Source of the DNA: Alistipes sp. | GTDB lineage: Bacteria > Bacteroidota > Bacteroidia > Bacteroidales > Rikenellaceae | Assembly (NCBI GenBank): GCA_017629985.1 | Contig: JAGBWD010000004.1 | Span: forward strand, 1 to 64,000 | Direction: 5' to 3' | DNA: 64,000 nucleotides | Shown: positions 8,193-16,149 of the stretch, one piece after another | Layout of the letters: the number at the start of each line of letters is the position of its first letter | Numbering within the stretch: the stretch's first letter is position 1 | Notes under the pieces: model-generated | Database searches by the model: none | The model's input: only the letters and a program-made list of their open reading frames with translations | What the model was told of the DNA's origin: nothing | Made by a program: the position numbers and the translations under genes

Positions 8193-9581
8193 ATGAGAAA
8201 ATTATTTAACATATTTGCCGTAGTAGCCCTTGCTTTAGGCTTCGTATCGTGCCAAGAGAAGGCTACAGATGAACCACAGACAGATGTTCAGCCAATAGTT
8301 CCTGTTCTTGTGGCAGACAAGACCGAAATGCTAGCTAATGGTGCTGACGCCGTGACATTCACAGCTACGGTGAACGGTACAGCAAATGATGAGGTTCAGA
8401 TTATATGTCTTAATGACAACTCTATACTTAACCAAAAAATATTCACAACCACCACACCTGGCTCATACAGATTTGTTGCCGTATACAACAATGAGTCATC
8501 GAACGTAGTTGAGATTACAGCTAAAGAGGTTGAGAAGATTATCACCCTCGAGGCTGACAAGAGCGAGATTATTGCCGATAACACCGAGACCGTGACCTTC
8601 ACCGTAAAGGTTGATGGCGAGGAGGTTATTGATGGCTACGAGATTATCAACCTTAACTACAACTCTGCGTTGGAGGGCAACACCTTTACATCGGATGTTG
8701 CTGGCGAGTTTAAGTTCCAGGCGAAGTACGAGGGTAGATGGCCATCTAACGAGGTTACTATTACTGTAAACAACGTACCTGTACCAGAGCATAAGGAGCT
8801 AAAGATTACTGCTTCACCTAACCGCATCAAGGCTGATGGCGTAGAGGAGGCTCTGTTTACGGTTATGTATGGTGACGAGAATGTAACAGCCGAGGCGGAG
8901 ATCTACAACACCGCAACACAGGAGGTTATCGAGAGCAAGAAGTTTGCTTCGACAACCGTAGGCTCTTACAACTTCCGCGCTAGATATGATGGCCAGACCA
9001 CAGGCGTAAGTGCTACTGTAGAGGTTTACGACCCAGCTCTCGCAGGCAAGTATGAGATTGGTACTATCTATGAGGTTAATGGCGTTAAGGGCGTTATCTA
9101 CGCTATCAAGACCGACAACAAGGGCTACACATGGTGCTACCTCTTCTCATTGGATGAGGAGGACTTGCAGTGGTCTACAAAGTATGAGTGGTGCAACTGC
9201 ATCTCGGACAAGGGTGCTTGGAACACATACGATCCATTCAATTACTATGGCATGGATATCAACAACTACCCTGCGTTTAAGTGGTGTATGGATCACGGTG
9301 ACGACTGGTTCTTACCATCATCAAAGGAGCTTGAATGGATGTGGGAGGCTATCACCGAGGGCGCTCGTGACTTCGATGCTCCAGCTGTTGCGAAGTGGAA
9401 CAAGATTATCACCGACAATGGTGGCGAGCCTTTTGTTGAGACATATTATTGGTCATCAAACGAGACTTCAGATGACTTGATTGAGGTTATCGCATTTATG
9501 GACGATAGCGTAGTATGCCTCGACCCTGCGAAGGATAATGTATACACAGCACGTGCTGCATATCGCTTCCAGGTAGAGTAA
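8193..9581 (+). CDS. Lipoprotein with three Ig-like domains and a DUF1566-like C-terminus
   Basis: A 462-residue exported lipoprotein with lipobox GFVSC. Three successive bacterial Ig-like domains each open with a similar phrase (LVADKTEMLANGADAVTFTA, LEADKSEIIADNTETVTFT, ITASPNRIKADGVEEALFT). The C-terminal domain from about residue 285 (YEIGTIYEVNGVKGVIYAI, then WFLPSSKELEWMW and YWSSNE) resembles the DUF1566/FISUMP module found at the end of Bacteroidetes surface proteins. It lies 29 nt after the previous lipoprotein and is followed by a terminator. The actual ligand or function is unknown. Confidence 0.75.
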   Translation: MRKLFNIFAVVALALGFVSCQEKATDEPQTDVQPIVPVLVADKTEMLANGADAVTFTATVNGTANDEVQIICLNDNSILNQKIFTTTTPGSYRFVAVYNNESSNVVEITAKEVEKIITLEADKSEIIADNTETVTFTVKVDGEEVIDGYEIINLNYNSALEGNTFTSDVAGEFKFQAKYEGRWPSNEVTITVNNVPVPEHKELKITASPNRIKADGVEEALFTVMYGDENVTAEAEIYNTATQEVIESKKFASTTVGSYNFRARYDGQTTGVSATVEVYDPALAGKYEIGTIYEVNGVKGVIYAIKTDNKGYTWCYLFSLDEEDLQWSTKYEWCNCISDKGAWNTYDPFNYYGMDINNYPAFKWCMDHGDDWFLPSSKELEWMWEAITEGARDFDAPAVAKWNKIITDNGGEPFVETYYWSSNETSDDLIEVIAFMDDSVVCLDPAKDNVYTARAAYRFQVE

Positions 9582-9604
9582 CACTACTCTATGGTTAATT
9601 CTCG

Positions 9605-9640
9605 AAACGGGGTGTCAAACGACACTCCGTTTTGTTTTTT
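9605..9640 (+). terminator. Terminator overlapping the thiL promoter
   Basis: The 12-bp stem 9605-9616/9621-9632 (one G-T pair) has loop AAAC and is followed by TGTTTTTT. Its last bases and tail form the TTTG at 9631-9634 that serves as the thiL -33 element. Confidence 0.85.
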
Positions 9641-9661
9641 GGGCGTTAATAACTATATTTG
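9631..9661 (+). promoter_or_regulatory. thiL promoter
   Basis: TTTG (9631-9634), 19 nt, TATATTTG (9654-9661): a full-consensus promoter. The -7 box ends only 4 nt before the thiL ATG at 9666, so the message may be leaderless. Confidence 0.8.
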
Positions 9662-9665
9662 CGCT

Positions 9666-10601
9666 ATGAAAAAGTCGGAATTTGGATTTATTGGCGATAT
9701 AGCTACATTGTTTGGCTCACTACCCCACTCGGGCTTCGAGCCTATTGGCGATGACTGCACGGTATTACCTATGGGTGACGAGGCCCTTGTTATGACTACA
9801 GATATGCTTGTGGAGGATATCCACTTCCTTCGTGGGGCCTCTACAGCAGAGGAGGTGGGCGAGAAGAGCCTTATGGTAAATATCTCGGACGTTGCGGCAA
9901 TGGGTGCAACGCCTATAGCTACACTATTAAGCATCGCGCTACCAGAGTCTGCACAAGGAGAGTGGGCAGAGGGCTTCATGCGTGGTTACTACGAGGCTTC
10001 AAAGCGTGAAAATGTAGCTCTTGTTGGTGGTGACACCACAGCATCACGCGATAGAATATCAATCAATGTAGTTGCTATAGGCCGTGCGCCAATGACCAAT
10101 ATAAAGCGTCGCTCGGCAGCAAAAGTAGGTGATGTAATTGCCGTAACAGGCAAGCTCGGCATATCATCAAAGGGTCTTGTTGATATCATGTTTGGAGATC
10201 TGCACACCTCGGCGGCAAAGGCTCATCGCCGCGGACACGCACGAACTACAGAGGGGGCATGGCTAGGTGGCAGAAACGAGGTACATGCAATGATGGATAT
10301 CTCGGATGGCATAGCCTCGGACATAAAGCATATCATGGAGCTATCTAACGTAGGTGCTACGATAGAGCTATCGCACATCCCTACCGACTACGACATTCGC
10401 TATGCAACAACAGGTGGCGAAGATTATGAACTACTCCTAACCGTGGAGGCTGCGGAGTTTGAGACTGTGGCGAAAGCATTAATGGAGGCTACAGGAACAA
10501 CACTCACAGCAATAGGCACCATAACAGCGGAAAAGGAGCTTACATGGCTCGACAATGGCATGCCAACAGATATGGAGATGCGAGGATTTGAACACTTCTA
10601 A
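9666..10601 (+). CDS. thiL: Thiamine-monophosphate kinase
   Basis: ATP-dependent kinase making thiamine diphosphate, the last step of the pathway encoded by the riboswitch-controlled operon at 32-37 kb. Family motifs seen: EPIGDDCTV, TTDMLVEDIHF, ALVGGDTTASRD and MDISDGIASDI, which bind Mg-ATP. The start at 9666 (MKKSEFGFIGD, 311 residues) is set by the promoter, whose -7 box ends 4 nt upstream. An in-frame extension to 9591 would lie before the promoter. The 3' end overlaps the convergent flippase gene by 4 nt. No riboswitch is seen here. Confidence 0.95.
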   Translation: MKKSEFGFIGDIATLFGSLPHSGFEPIGDDCTVLPMGDEALVMTTDMLVEDIHFLRGASTAEEVGEKSLMVNISDVAAMGATPIATLLSIALPESAQGEWAEGFMRGYYEASKRENVALVGGDTTASRDRISINVVAIGRAPMTNIKRRSAAKVGDVIAVTGKLGISSKGLVDIMFGDLHTSAAKAHRRGHARTTEGAWLGGRNEVHAMMDISDGIASDIKHIMELSNVGATIELSHIPTDYDIRYATTGGEDYELLLTVEAAEFETVAKALMEATGTTLTAIGTITAEKELTWLDNGMPTDMEMRGFEHF

Positions 10602-12058
10602 TGTTCGGAACCAGAGAGAAGGGCTTTAACAAGGGTGAGCAACTCATGAAGAGCCTTGACACGAAACACCCATGCACCACCGAGGTAGAAGGCCACAGCG
10701 ATAACGACACTCAACAGAAGACGTAAGCCTACATGTAGTGAGGCGCAGAGAGGCATCGCGAGGTGCAAAAGTATAAACATAGCTACAGCAAGAGTAATAG
10801 AGGGGGCGATATGGCGAAGAAGAGAGAGCAGGCCACACGACATATAGCGCATCGCAACAACGCTATTCATAAGAAACTCAACGAGAGCCATAGATGTAAT
10901 ACCCCAGGCAACAGACTCCACACCTCGAGGTATAGTCATTAGAAGTATAACAGTTTGAATAAGGCGCTTGGCAACCTCTAGGCGGACTATAACCGCACCA
11001 TTACTGCAACTCTTCAGCACATTATAAGCTACAACACCAAGGGGATAGAACAACCCCGAAAGCGCCAAAATCTCAAAATAGGGAACCGTAGGCATCCACT
11101 TATCGCCTAGTAGCAACATAAACATATCAGCGGCTACAGCCACAAGGCACAACATCGTAGGGAACAACAAAAAGGATAACAACTCTACGATACGCAAGTA
11201 TCCCTGCGAGAACTTCTCCCTATCATCCTTTATCTGTGCTAGCGCTGGATAGGTGACACCCTGCACAGCCTGCACAGTAGATATCACAGGTAAGTCCTTG
11301 AGTTTTTGTGCCTGCGAGTAATATCCCAGCATCGAGGTATTGTGCATCTTACCAATAAATAGCTGTGCTACATTATTATATATAGAGGCTATAAGATCCG
11401 TGGCAAGTAGACGCAACGAGAATGGGGCCATCTCGCGTAACGCGGCAAGGCTAATAGCAGCATTGCTGTGCCAACGGCGTATACCCCAAAAAGCCAAAGC
11501 CTTAACACCCATCATGACAAGGCGTTGCACAACCAAGGACCATATTCCACAGCCCATGACAGCCATAACAACAGCTATCACTCCACTAATTAGCGAGGCT
11601 GCAAAGACAATCTTTGAGAGCAACGAAAAGCGAAACTCACGGGTGAACATCACAGTCTGCACAACGCAGAGAGCGTTGATGGGAAGAATCAAAAAGAGGA
11701 TAGGAGCTATATCCGTAATTACAGATGTTGAGTATATCCTAGCTATGGGATAGGATAGCGCAACAAGCACAATATATAGCACCACGGAGGTAATAATATT
11801 GAAGCAAAGTACCGTGCGATAGTCACTCTCCGTGGGTGCCTCCTTGCGTATTAACGCCTGCGAGAATCCGCTATCTACAATAGATAGGGCGACAGAGGTA
11901 AAGAAGGTCATGATGGCCATGATACCAAAGTCGGAGGGCATAAGCTCTCGCGCCACGATGATACTTACAACCATCTGTATCGCCATAGTGAGGAGCTTTT
12001 CCGAGAAGCTCCATGCTATGCCAGATGCAACCTTTGTCTCTAACCCTCTACCCGACAT
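10598..12058 (-). CDS. Polysaccharide/O-antigen flippase (WzxC-like, MOP superfamily)
   Basis: Multi-pass inner-membrane protein of 486 residues with about 12 to 14 hydrophobic segments spread over its length. The N-terminus (SGIAWSFSEKL, then VARELMPSDFGIMAI and GFSQALIRKE) is typical of the WzxC branch of lipopolysaccharide flippases, which move undecaprenyl-linked glycans across the membrane. It starts 1 nt after the aroQ stop, so the two are translationally close. It overlaps thiL tail to tail by 4 nt. No glycosyltransferases are next to it, so its glycan is unknown. Confidence 0.85.
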   Translation of the reverse strand: MSGRGLETKVASGIAWSFSEKLLTMAIQMVVSIIVARELMPSDFGIMAIMTFFTSVALSIVDSGFSQALIRKEAPTESDYRTVLCFNIITSVVLYIVLVALSYPIARIYSTSVITDIAPILFLILPINALCVVQTVMFTREFRFSLLSKIVFAASLISGVIAVVMAVMGCGIWSLVVQRLVMMGVKALAFWGIRRWHSNAAISLAALREMAPFSLRLLATDLIASIYNNVAQLFIGKMHNTSMLGYYSQAQKLKDLPVISTVQAVQGVTYPALAQIKDDREKFSQGYLRIVELLSFLLFPTMLCLVAVAADMFMLLLGDKWMPTVPYFEILALSGLFYPLGVVAYNVLKSCSNGAVIVRLEVAKRLIQTVILLMTIPRGVESVAWGITSMALVEFLMNSVVAMRYMSCGLLSLLRHIAPSITLAVAMFILLHLAMPLCASLHVGLRLLLSVVIAVAFYLGGAWVFRVKALHELLTLVKALLSGSEH

Positions 12059-12059
12059 C

Positions 12060-12479
12060 CTACCTACCTATAAAATGCTCCACAGCAAGACGATATGACT
12101 CCATACCAAAGCCCATGATAGTTCCTGCGGCTGCAGGGGCTAACATCGACACATGGCGAAACTCCTCACGAGAGAGTATCGAGGAGATATGCACCTCAAC
12201 AACAGGCGTGGCGATAGCCGCCATAGCATCGCGGATAACAACAGAGGTATGGGTGTAGCCACCAGCATTTAGCACAATGCCATCATACTCTGCATCAGCA
12301 CGTTGCAGCGCATCTACGATCTCGCCCTCGATATTTGACTGATAGTAATCGAGTCTATGCTCGGGATAACGTGCGCGAAGAGCCTCGAGGTAACCCTCGA
12401 AGCTCTCACGACCGTATATCTCTGGTTGGCGAAGACCCAACAAATTGAGGTTCGCACCGTTGATAATTAATATATTCAT
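12060..12479 (-). CDS. aroQ: 3-dehydroquinate dehydratase, type II
   Basis: Catalyses the third step of the shikimate pathway (3-dehydroquinate to 3-dehydroshikimate). At 139 residues it is the usual size of the dodecameric type II enzyme. Motifs: NGANLNLLG with the catalytic tyrosine in EIYG, SNIEGEIVDAL, VEVHISSI and the REEFRHVS/GTIMGFG end. It lies between the buk hairpin and the flippase gene, which begins 1 nt after its stop. The pairing with a flippase has no obvious biochemical logic. Confidence 0.95.
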   Translation of the reverse strand: MNILIINGANLNLLGLRQPEIYGRESFEGYLEALRARYPEHRLDYYQSNIEGEIVDALQRADAEYDGIVLNAGGYTHTSVVIRDAMAAIATPVVEVHISSILSREEFRHVSMLAPAAAGTIMGFGMESYRLAVEHFIGR

Positions 12480-12526
12480 CCTAAATCTTATTTAGCATAG
12501 GACTACGCAACAAGTACCTATTTTGC

Positions 12527-12546
12527 ATTAGCAGCCGACTGCTAAT
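12527..12546 (-). terminator. Hairpin between buk and aroQ
   Basis: The 8-bp perfect stem ATTAGCAG/CTGCTAAT has a 4-nt loop and lies 11 nt past the buk stop. No strong T-tract follows on the minus strand, so it may terminate weakly or act as a processing site. Confidence 0.45.
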
Positions 12547-12556
12547 GGCGAAAATT

Positions 12557-13624
12557 TTAGTACTCCTTTGCTACAGTCTCGCCCTTCAACACACGCAAAG
12601 CGTTCTCTGCCAAAGACTCAAGCTCATTCTCACCAGGATAAATCTTGATAGGAGCAAGGAACTTACAGTAGTCAATGATAACCTCATTAACACAGTCGTT
12701 CCAAGCGATACCACCTGTGAGAAGGATAGCATCTACCTTACCCTTCAATACTACAGCCATCTCACCGATATACTTCGCTACAGAGTATGCCATAGTGTCG
12801 AGCATAAAGCGTGCCTCCTGATCGCCATTTGCAGCACGTACCTCGTTGAGCTCCTGAACGTTGTTGCAGTTTACATGGTCTACAAGACCGCCCTTACCTG
12901 CCAACAACTTCTTGATCTCACCCTTATCGTACTTACCAGAGAAGCAAAGATCTACAAGATCACCAGCTGGCAAGCAACCAGCACGCTCTGGAGCCATAGG
13001 ACCATCACCATCAAGAGCATTGTTTGTGTCGATAACACGACCCTGGTAGTGAGCCGATACAGAGATACCACCGCCCATGTGTACTACAACAAGGTTTAGC
13101 TCCTCGTATGGACGACCTACCTCCTTGGCATAGCGGCGTGCAATAGCCTTCTGATTCAAAGCATGGAAGATAGAGCGGCGTGGAAGCTCCTTAAGACCAC
13201 TTACACGTGCCATATCCTGAAGCTCATCAACAACAACAGGGTCTGCAATGTATGCCTCAACACCTGCTTCGTCTGCGATGCGGCGTGCGATAAGCGCACC
13301 AAGGTTACTAGCGTGCTGACGCTTTGGAGCTACCAAGTCGGCAATCATAGCCTCACCAACACGATAAACACCACCCTCGATAGGACGCATCAAACCACCA
13401 CGACCAATAACAGCATCAAGAGATGTAAGCTCGATGCCATCTGCCTTCAAAGCGTCAAGGATAATCTCCAAACGCCAATCTAGCTGATCAGCTACAGAGG
13501 CAAACTGTGCAATCTCCTCTGCAGAGTGGCTCAACTTCAAAGTCTTCACCTGCTCCATATCCTCGAACAAAGCAACCTTTGTAGAGGTAGAACCAGGGTT
13601 GATTGTCAATATTCTATAAGCCAT
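12557..13624 (-). CDS. buk: Butyrate kinase
   Basis: Converts butyryl phosphate and ADP to butyrate and ATP (acts on other short acyl phosphates in some species). Acetokinase-fold motifs are present: NPGSTSTKVALF at the N-terminus, then VVHMGGGISVSAH and LDGDGPMAPERAG, which separate Buk from acetate kinase. Its 355 residues are typical. It is the third gene of the leftward ackA-ptb-buk operon, 26 nt after ptb. It implies substrate-level ATP formation from an acyl-CoA, with butyrate or branched-chain acids as products. Confidence 0.95.
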   Translation of the reverse strand: MAYRILTINPGSTSTKVALFEDMEQVKTLKLSHSAEEIAQFASVADQLDWRLEIILDALKADGIELTSLDAVIGRGGLMRPIEGGVYRVGEAMIADLVAPKRQHASNLGALIARRIADEAGVEAYIADPVVVDELQDMARVSGLKELPRRSIFHALNQKAIARRYAKEVGRPYEELNLVVVHMGGGISVSAHYQGRVIDTNNALDGDGPMAPERAGCLPAGDLVDLCFSGKYDKGEIKKLLAGKGGLVDHVNCNNVQELNEVRAANGDQEARFMLDTMAYSVAKYIGEMAVVLKGKVDAILLTGGIAWNDCVNEVIIDYCKFLAPIKIYPGENELESLAENALRVLKGETVAKEY

Positions 13625-13650
13625 AATATTCGTTATTAACTTATTCTTAA

Positions 13651-14553
13651 TTATTTAGCTGACAAGCAAGCAAGTGCTATAGAGTAAAGCTTTGTCTTTG
13701 TAGAGTCACCACGTGATGTCAAAACACATGGAGCCATAGGACCAGCAACCATAGCTGCCAACTCTGCGCCACCAAACTTTGAGCAAGCCTTGAAGAATAC
13801 GTTACCAGACTCCAAGTTAGGGAACAACATACAATCTGCATCACCTGCTACAGGACCTGTAAGCTTCTTAATCTTTACAGACTCCTCGTCAATAGCAACA
13901 TCCAAAGCCAAAGGACCCTGGAACAATGCGTTACCAAGCTCACCAGCCTGACCAAGGTCTGACAACTCCTTTGCCTCAACAGAGCTAACTACCTTTGGAA
14001 GAAGCTGCTCACTTGGTGCAAGAAGAGCTACCTTTGGACACTCAATACCGAGGTTGTTAGCTGTCTGGATAAGATACTTCGCAATCTGCTTCTTCTGCTC
14101 AAGATTTGGGCATGGAAGAACTGCTACGTCACTAACTACAAGAAGCTTGTGGTATGCAGGAACCTCCAATACTGTAACGTGGCTCAACACAGTGCCAGCA
14201 GGCAACAAACCCCACTCCTTATTCAAGATACCGCGCATATACTTATCTGTAGGCACAACACCCTTCATCAATACGTCATACTCGCCATTGTGAACAGCCT
14301 TAACAGCAATCTCTACTGCCTTAACATCCTCACACTCTGGGATAATAGTATACTGGTTGATATCTACGCCCTCTGCCTCGCAAGACTTCTTAATCTCCTC
14401 TGGATCACCTACCAAGGTTACCTCTGCAAGACCTGCCTTAATAGCCATATCGGTAGCACCAATAGAGTGTGTATCCTGACCATAAGCTACGATCATCTTC
14501 TTCTTACCACGTGCAACGGCAGCTGCAACCAACTCGTCCAAATGCTTAATCAT
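13651..14553 (-). CDS. ptb: Phosphate butyryltransferase
   Basis: Transfers phosphate to butyryl-CoA, giving butyryl phosphate for Buk. Its 300 residues match Ptb (about 300) rather than Pta (about 330 or more). Family features: SIGATDMAIKAGLAE near the N-terminus, DVLMKGVVPTDKYMRG in the middle and GPVAGDADCMLFPNLESGN near the end. It lies between ackA and buk with gaps of 37 and 26 nt. No phosphotransacetylase is seen in the window, so whether Ptb also supplies AckA is an open question. Confidence 0.93.
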   Translation of the reverse strand: MIKHLDELVAAAVARGKKKMIVAYGQDTHSIGATDMAIKAGLAEVTLVGDPEEIKKSCEAEGVDINQYTIIPECEDVKAVEIAVKAVHNGEYDVLMKGVVPTDKYMRGILNKEWGLLPAGTVLSHVTVLEVPAYHKLLVVSDVAVLPCPNLEQKKQIAKYLIQTANNLGIECPKVALLAPSEQLLPKVVSSVEAKELSDLGQAGELGNALFQGPLALDVAIDEESVKIKKLTGPVAGDADCMLFPNLESGNVFFKACSKFGGAELAAMVAGPMAPCVLTSRGDSTKTKLYSIALACLSAK

Positions 14554-14590
14554 AATAGTTCAATATTTAAGTTAATAATTCTCTTTAAAT

Positions 14591-15793
14591 CTACTTTGTC
14601 AAACGATAAGTATCCTTTGCAATAACAAGCTCCTCATCAGTGCAGATAACTGCTGCCTTAACACGTGAGCCCTCGGCAGAGATCTCATAATCTGTACCAC
14701 GCTTACCACGGTTGCGAACAGCATCAAACTCAAGACCCATGAACTCCAAGTTCTGAAGAACATACTCACGAACCTCTGGAGAGTTCTCGCCAACACCACC
14801 TGTGAAGATTACAAGGTCTACACCGCCCATCTCTGCAGCATACTCACCTACAAACTTCTTGATACGGTTACCATACATATCGCGAGCCAAAATAGCACGC
14901 TCGTTACCCTGGTCATAAGCTGCATCGATATCACGCATATCGCTAGAGATACCCGACAAGCCCTGAACACCAGACTTCTTATTTAGCATAGAGTCTAGCT
15001 CGGCGTATGACATACCCTCCTTTGCTGCGATATATGTAGCTGCACTTACGTCCATAGAACCAGCACGTGTACCCATCACAAGACCATCAAGTGGAGAGAA
15101 GCCCATTGAGGTATCGTACGACTTACCATTCTTAACAGCAGTAACAGAGGCACCATTACCGATGTGGCAAGTGATAATTTTAGAGTTCTCGAAATCGAGA
15201 CCAAACATCTCTGCACCAATACGAGCAACAAACTTATGGCTTGTACCATGGAAACCATACTTACGAACACGATACTTCTCGTAATACTCGTAAGGAATAG
15301 CATACATGTAGTTAATTGCTGGGATAGTGTGGTGGAATGATGTATCAAATACTGCCACCTGCTTGATACCTGGCAACACTTTCTCCATTGAGAGGATACC
15401 CTCGAGGTTTGCAGGGTTGTGAAGTGGAGCGATAGAGTACAAAGACTCAATCTTCGCCTTAACCTCATCATCAACAAGACAGCTATCAGTGAAGAACTCG
15501 CCACCATGTGCTACACGGTGACCTGCAGCCTTAAGCTCATCGAGAGATGCGATAACACCATGCTCTGGGTGAGTCAAAGCATCGAGCACCAAACGAATAC
15601 CTGTTGTATGATCTGGAATTGGGCAATGCAACTCAAACTTATCCTTACCCTGTGGCTTGTGTGTAAGGTCACCCTCTGCAAGTCCGATACGCTCTACAAG
15701 ACCCTTGGCCAAGAGCGTGTGCGATGCCTCAACAACATCAAGTACCTGATACTTGATAGAAGAGCTACCGCAATTTAGAACCAAAATTACCAT
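14591..15793 (-). CDS. ackA: Acetate kinase
   Basis: Makes acetate and ATP from acetyl phosphate. The start at 15793 (MVILVLNCGSSSIKY) gives 400 residues, the usual length. A longer frame to 15889 is ruled out by the promoter at 15859-15890. Motifs: NCGSSSIKYQ, HIGNGASV and GFSPLDGLVMGTRAG with the catalytic arginine. It is first in the ackA-ptb-buk operon, an unusual partnership since ackA normally follows pta. Confidence 0.95.
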   Translation of the reverse strand: MVILVLNCGSSSIKYQVLDVVEASHTLLAKGLVERIGLAEGDLTHKPQGKDKFELHCPIPDHTTGIRLVLDALTHPEHGVIASLDELKAAGHRVAHGGEFFTDSCLVDDEVKAKIESLYSIAPLHNPANLEGILSMEKVLPGIKQVAVFDTSFHHTIPAINYMYAIPYEYYEKYRVRKYGFHGTSHKFVARIGAEMFGLDFENSKIITCHIGNGASVTAVKNGKSYDTSMGFSPLDGLVMGTRAGSMDVSAATYIAAKEGMSYAELDSMLNKKSGVQGLSGISSDMRDIDAAYDQGNERAILARDMYGNRIKKFVGEYAAEMGGVDLVIFTGGVGENSPEVREYVLQNLEFMGLEFDAVRNRGKRGTDYEISAEGSRVKAAVICTDEELVIAKDTYRLTK

Positions 15794-15858
15794 CGCTTTA
15801 TATTTGTTAGTTAATATGTATTCGAAGAATGTCGAGTGCATAGCACCCAAAAACCACA

Positions 15859-15890
15859 CAAAGATAATAAATTTAGACTGACTTTCCAAC
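15859..15890 (-). promoter_or_regulatory. ackA-ptb-buk promoter
   Basis: Minus-strand GTTG (15887-15890), 20 nt, TATCTTTG (15859-15866). It gives a leader of about 60 nt and fixes the ackA start. Confidence 0.65.
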
Positions 15891-16057
15891 CAATTTACAA
15901 CTTTTTTTTACTCCTCTATTTTCGCCTTACCAAAGAGTAAAAATTTTATCGCTATAACACATGTTTATTTATCTAATACAAATATCGCTTTTAGAACATT
16001 TTTAGCCTATTTATCTACAATACCAAACCGCCTTTTAAAAATAAATATAGGAACGAC

Positions 16058-16088
16058 TTTGTTTTTTGGCAAAATATCATTATATTTG
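16058..16088 (+). promoter_or_regulatory. Promoter of the DUF349 gene
   Basis: TTTG (16058-16061), 19 nt, TATATTTG (16081-16088): full consensus. It lies 61 nt before the ATG and diverges from the ackA promoter. Between the two promoters I see only AT-rich sequence. Confidence 0.8.
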
Positions 16089-16149
16089 CACGAATTACAC
16101 GCCGCGCGACACGCGCTATTGCATGATATCAATTTAAAACCTAATAACG

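Noticed and set aside
12545..13483. Plus-strand frames opposite buk
   Set aside because: They are antisense to a clear butyrate kinase gene, with codon use mirroring it.
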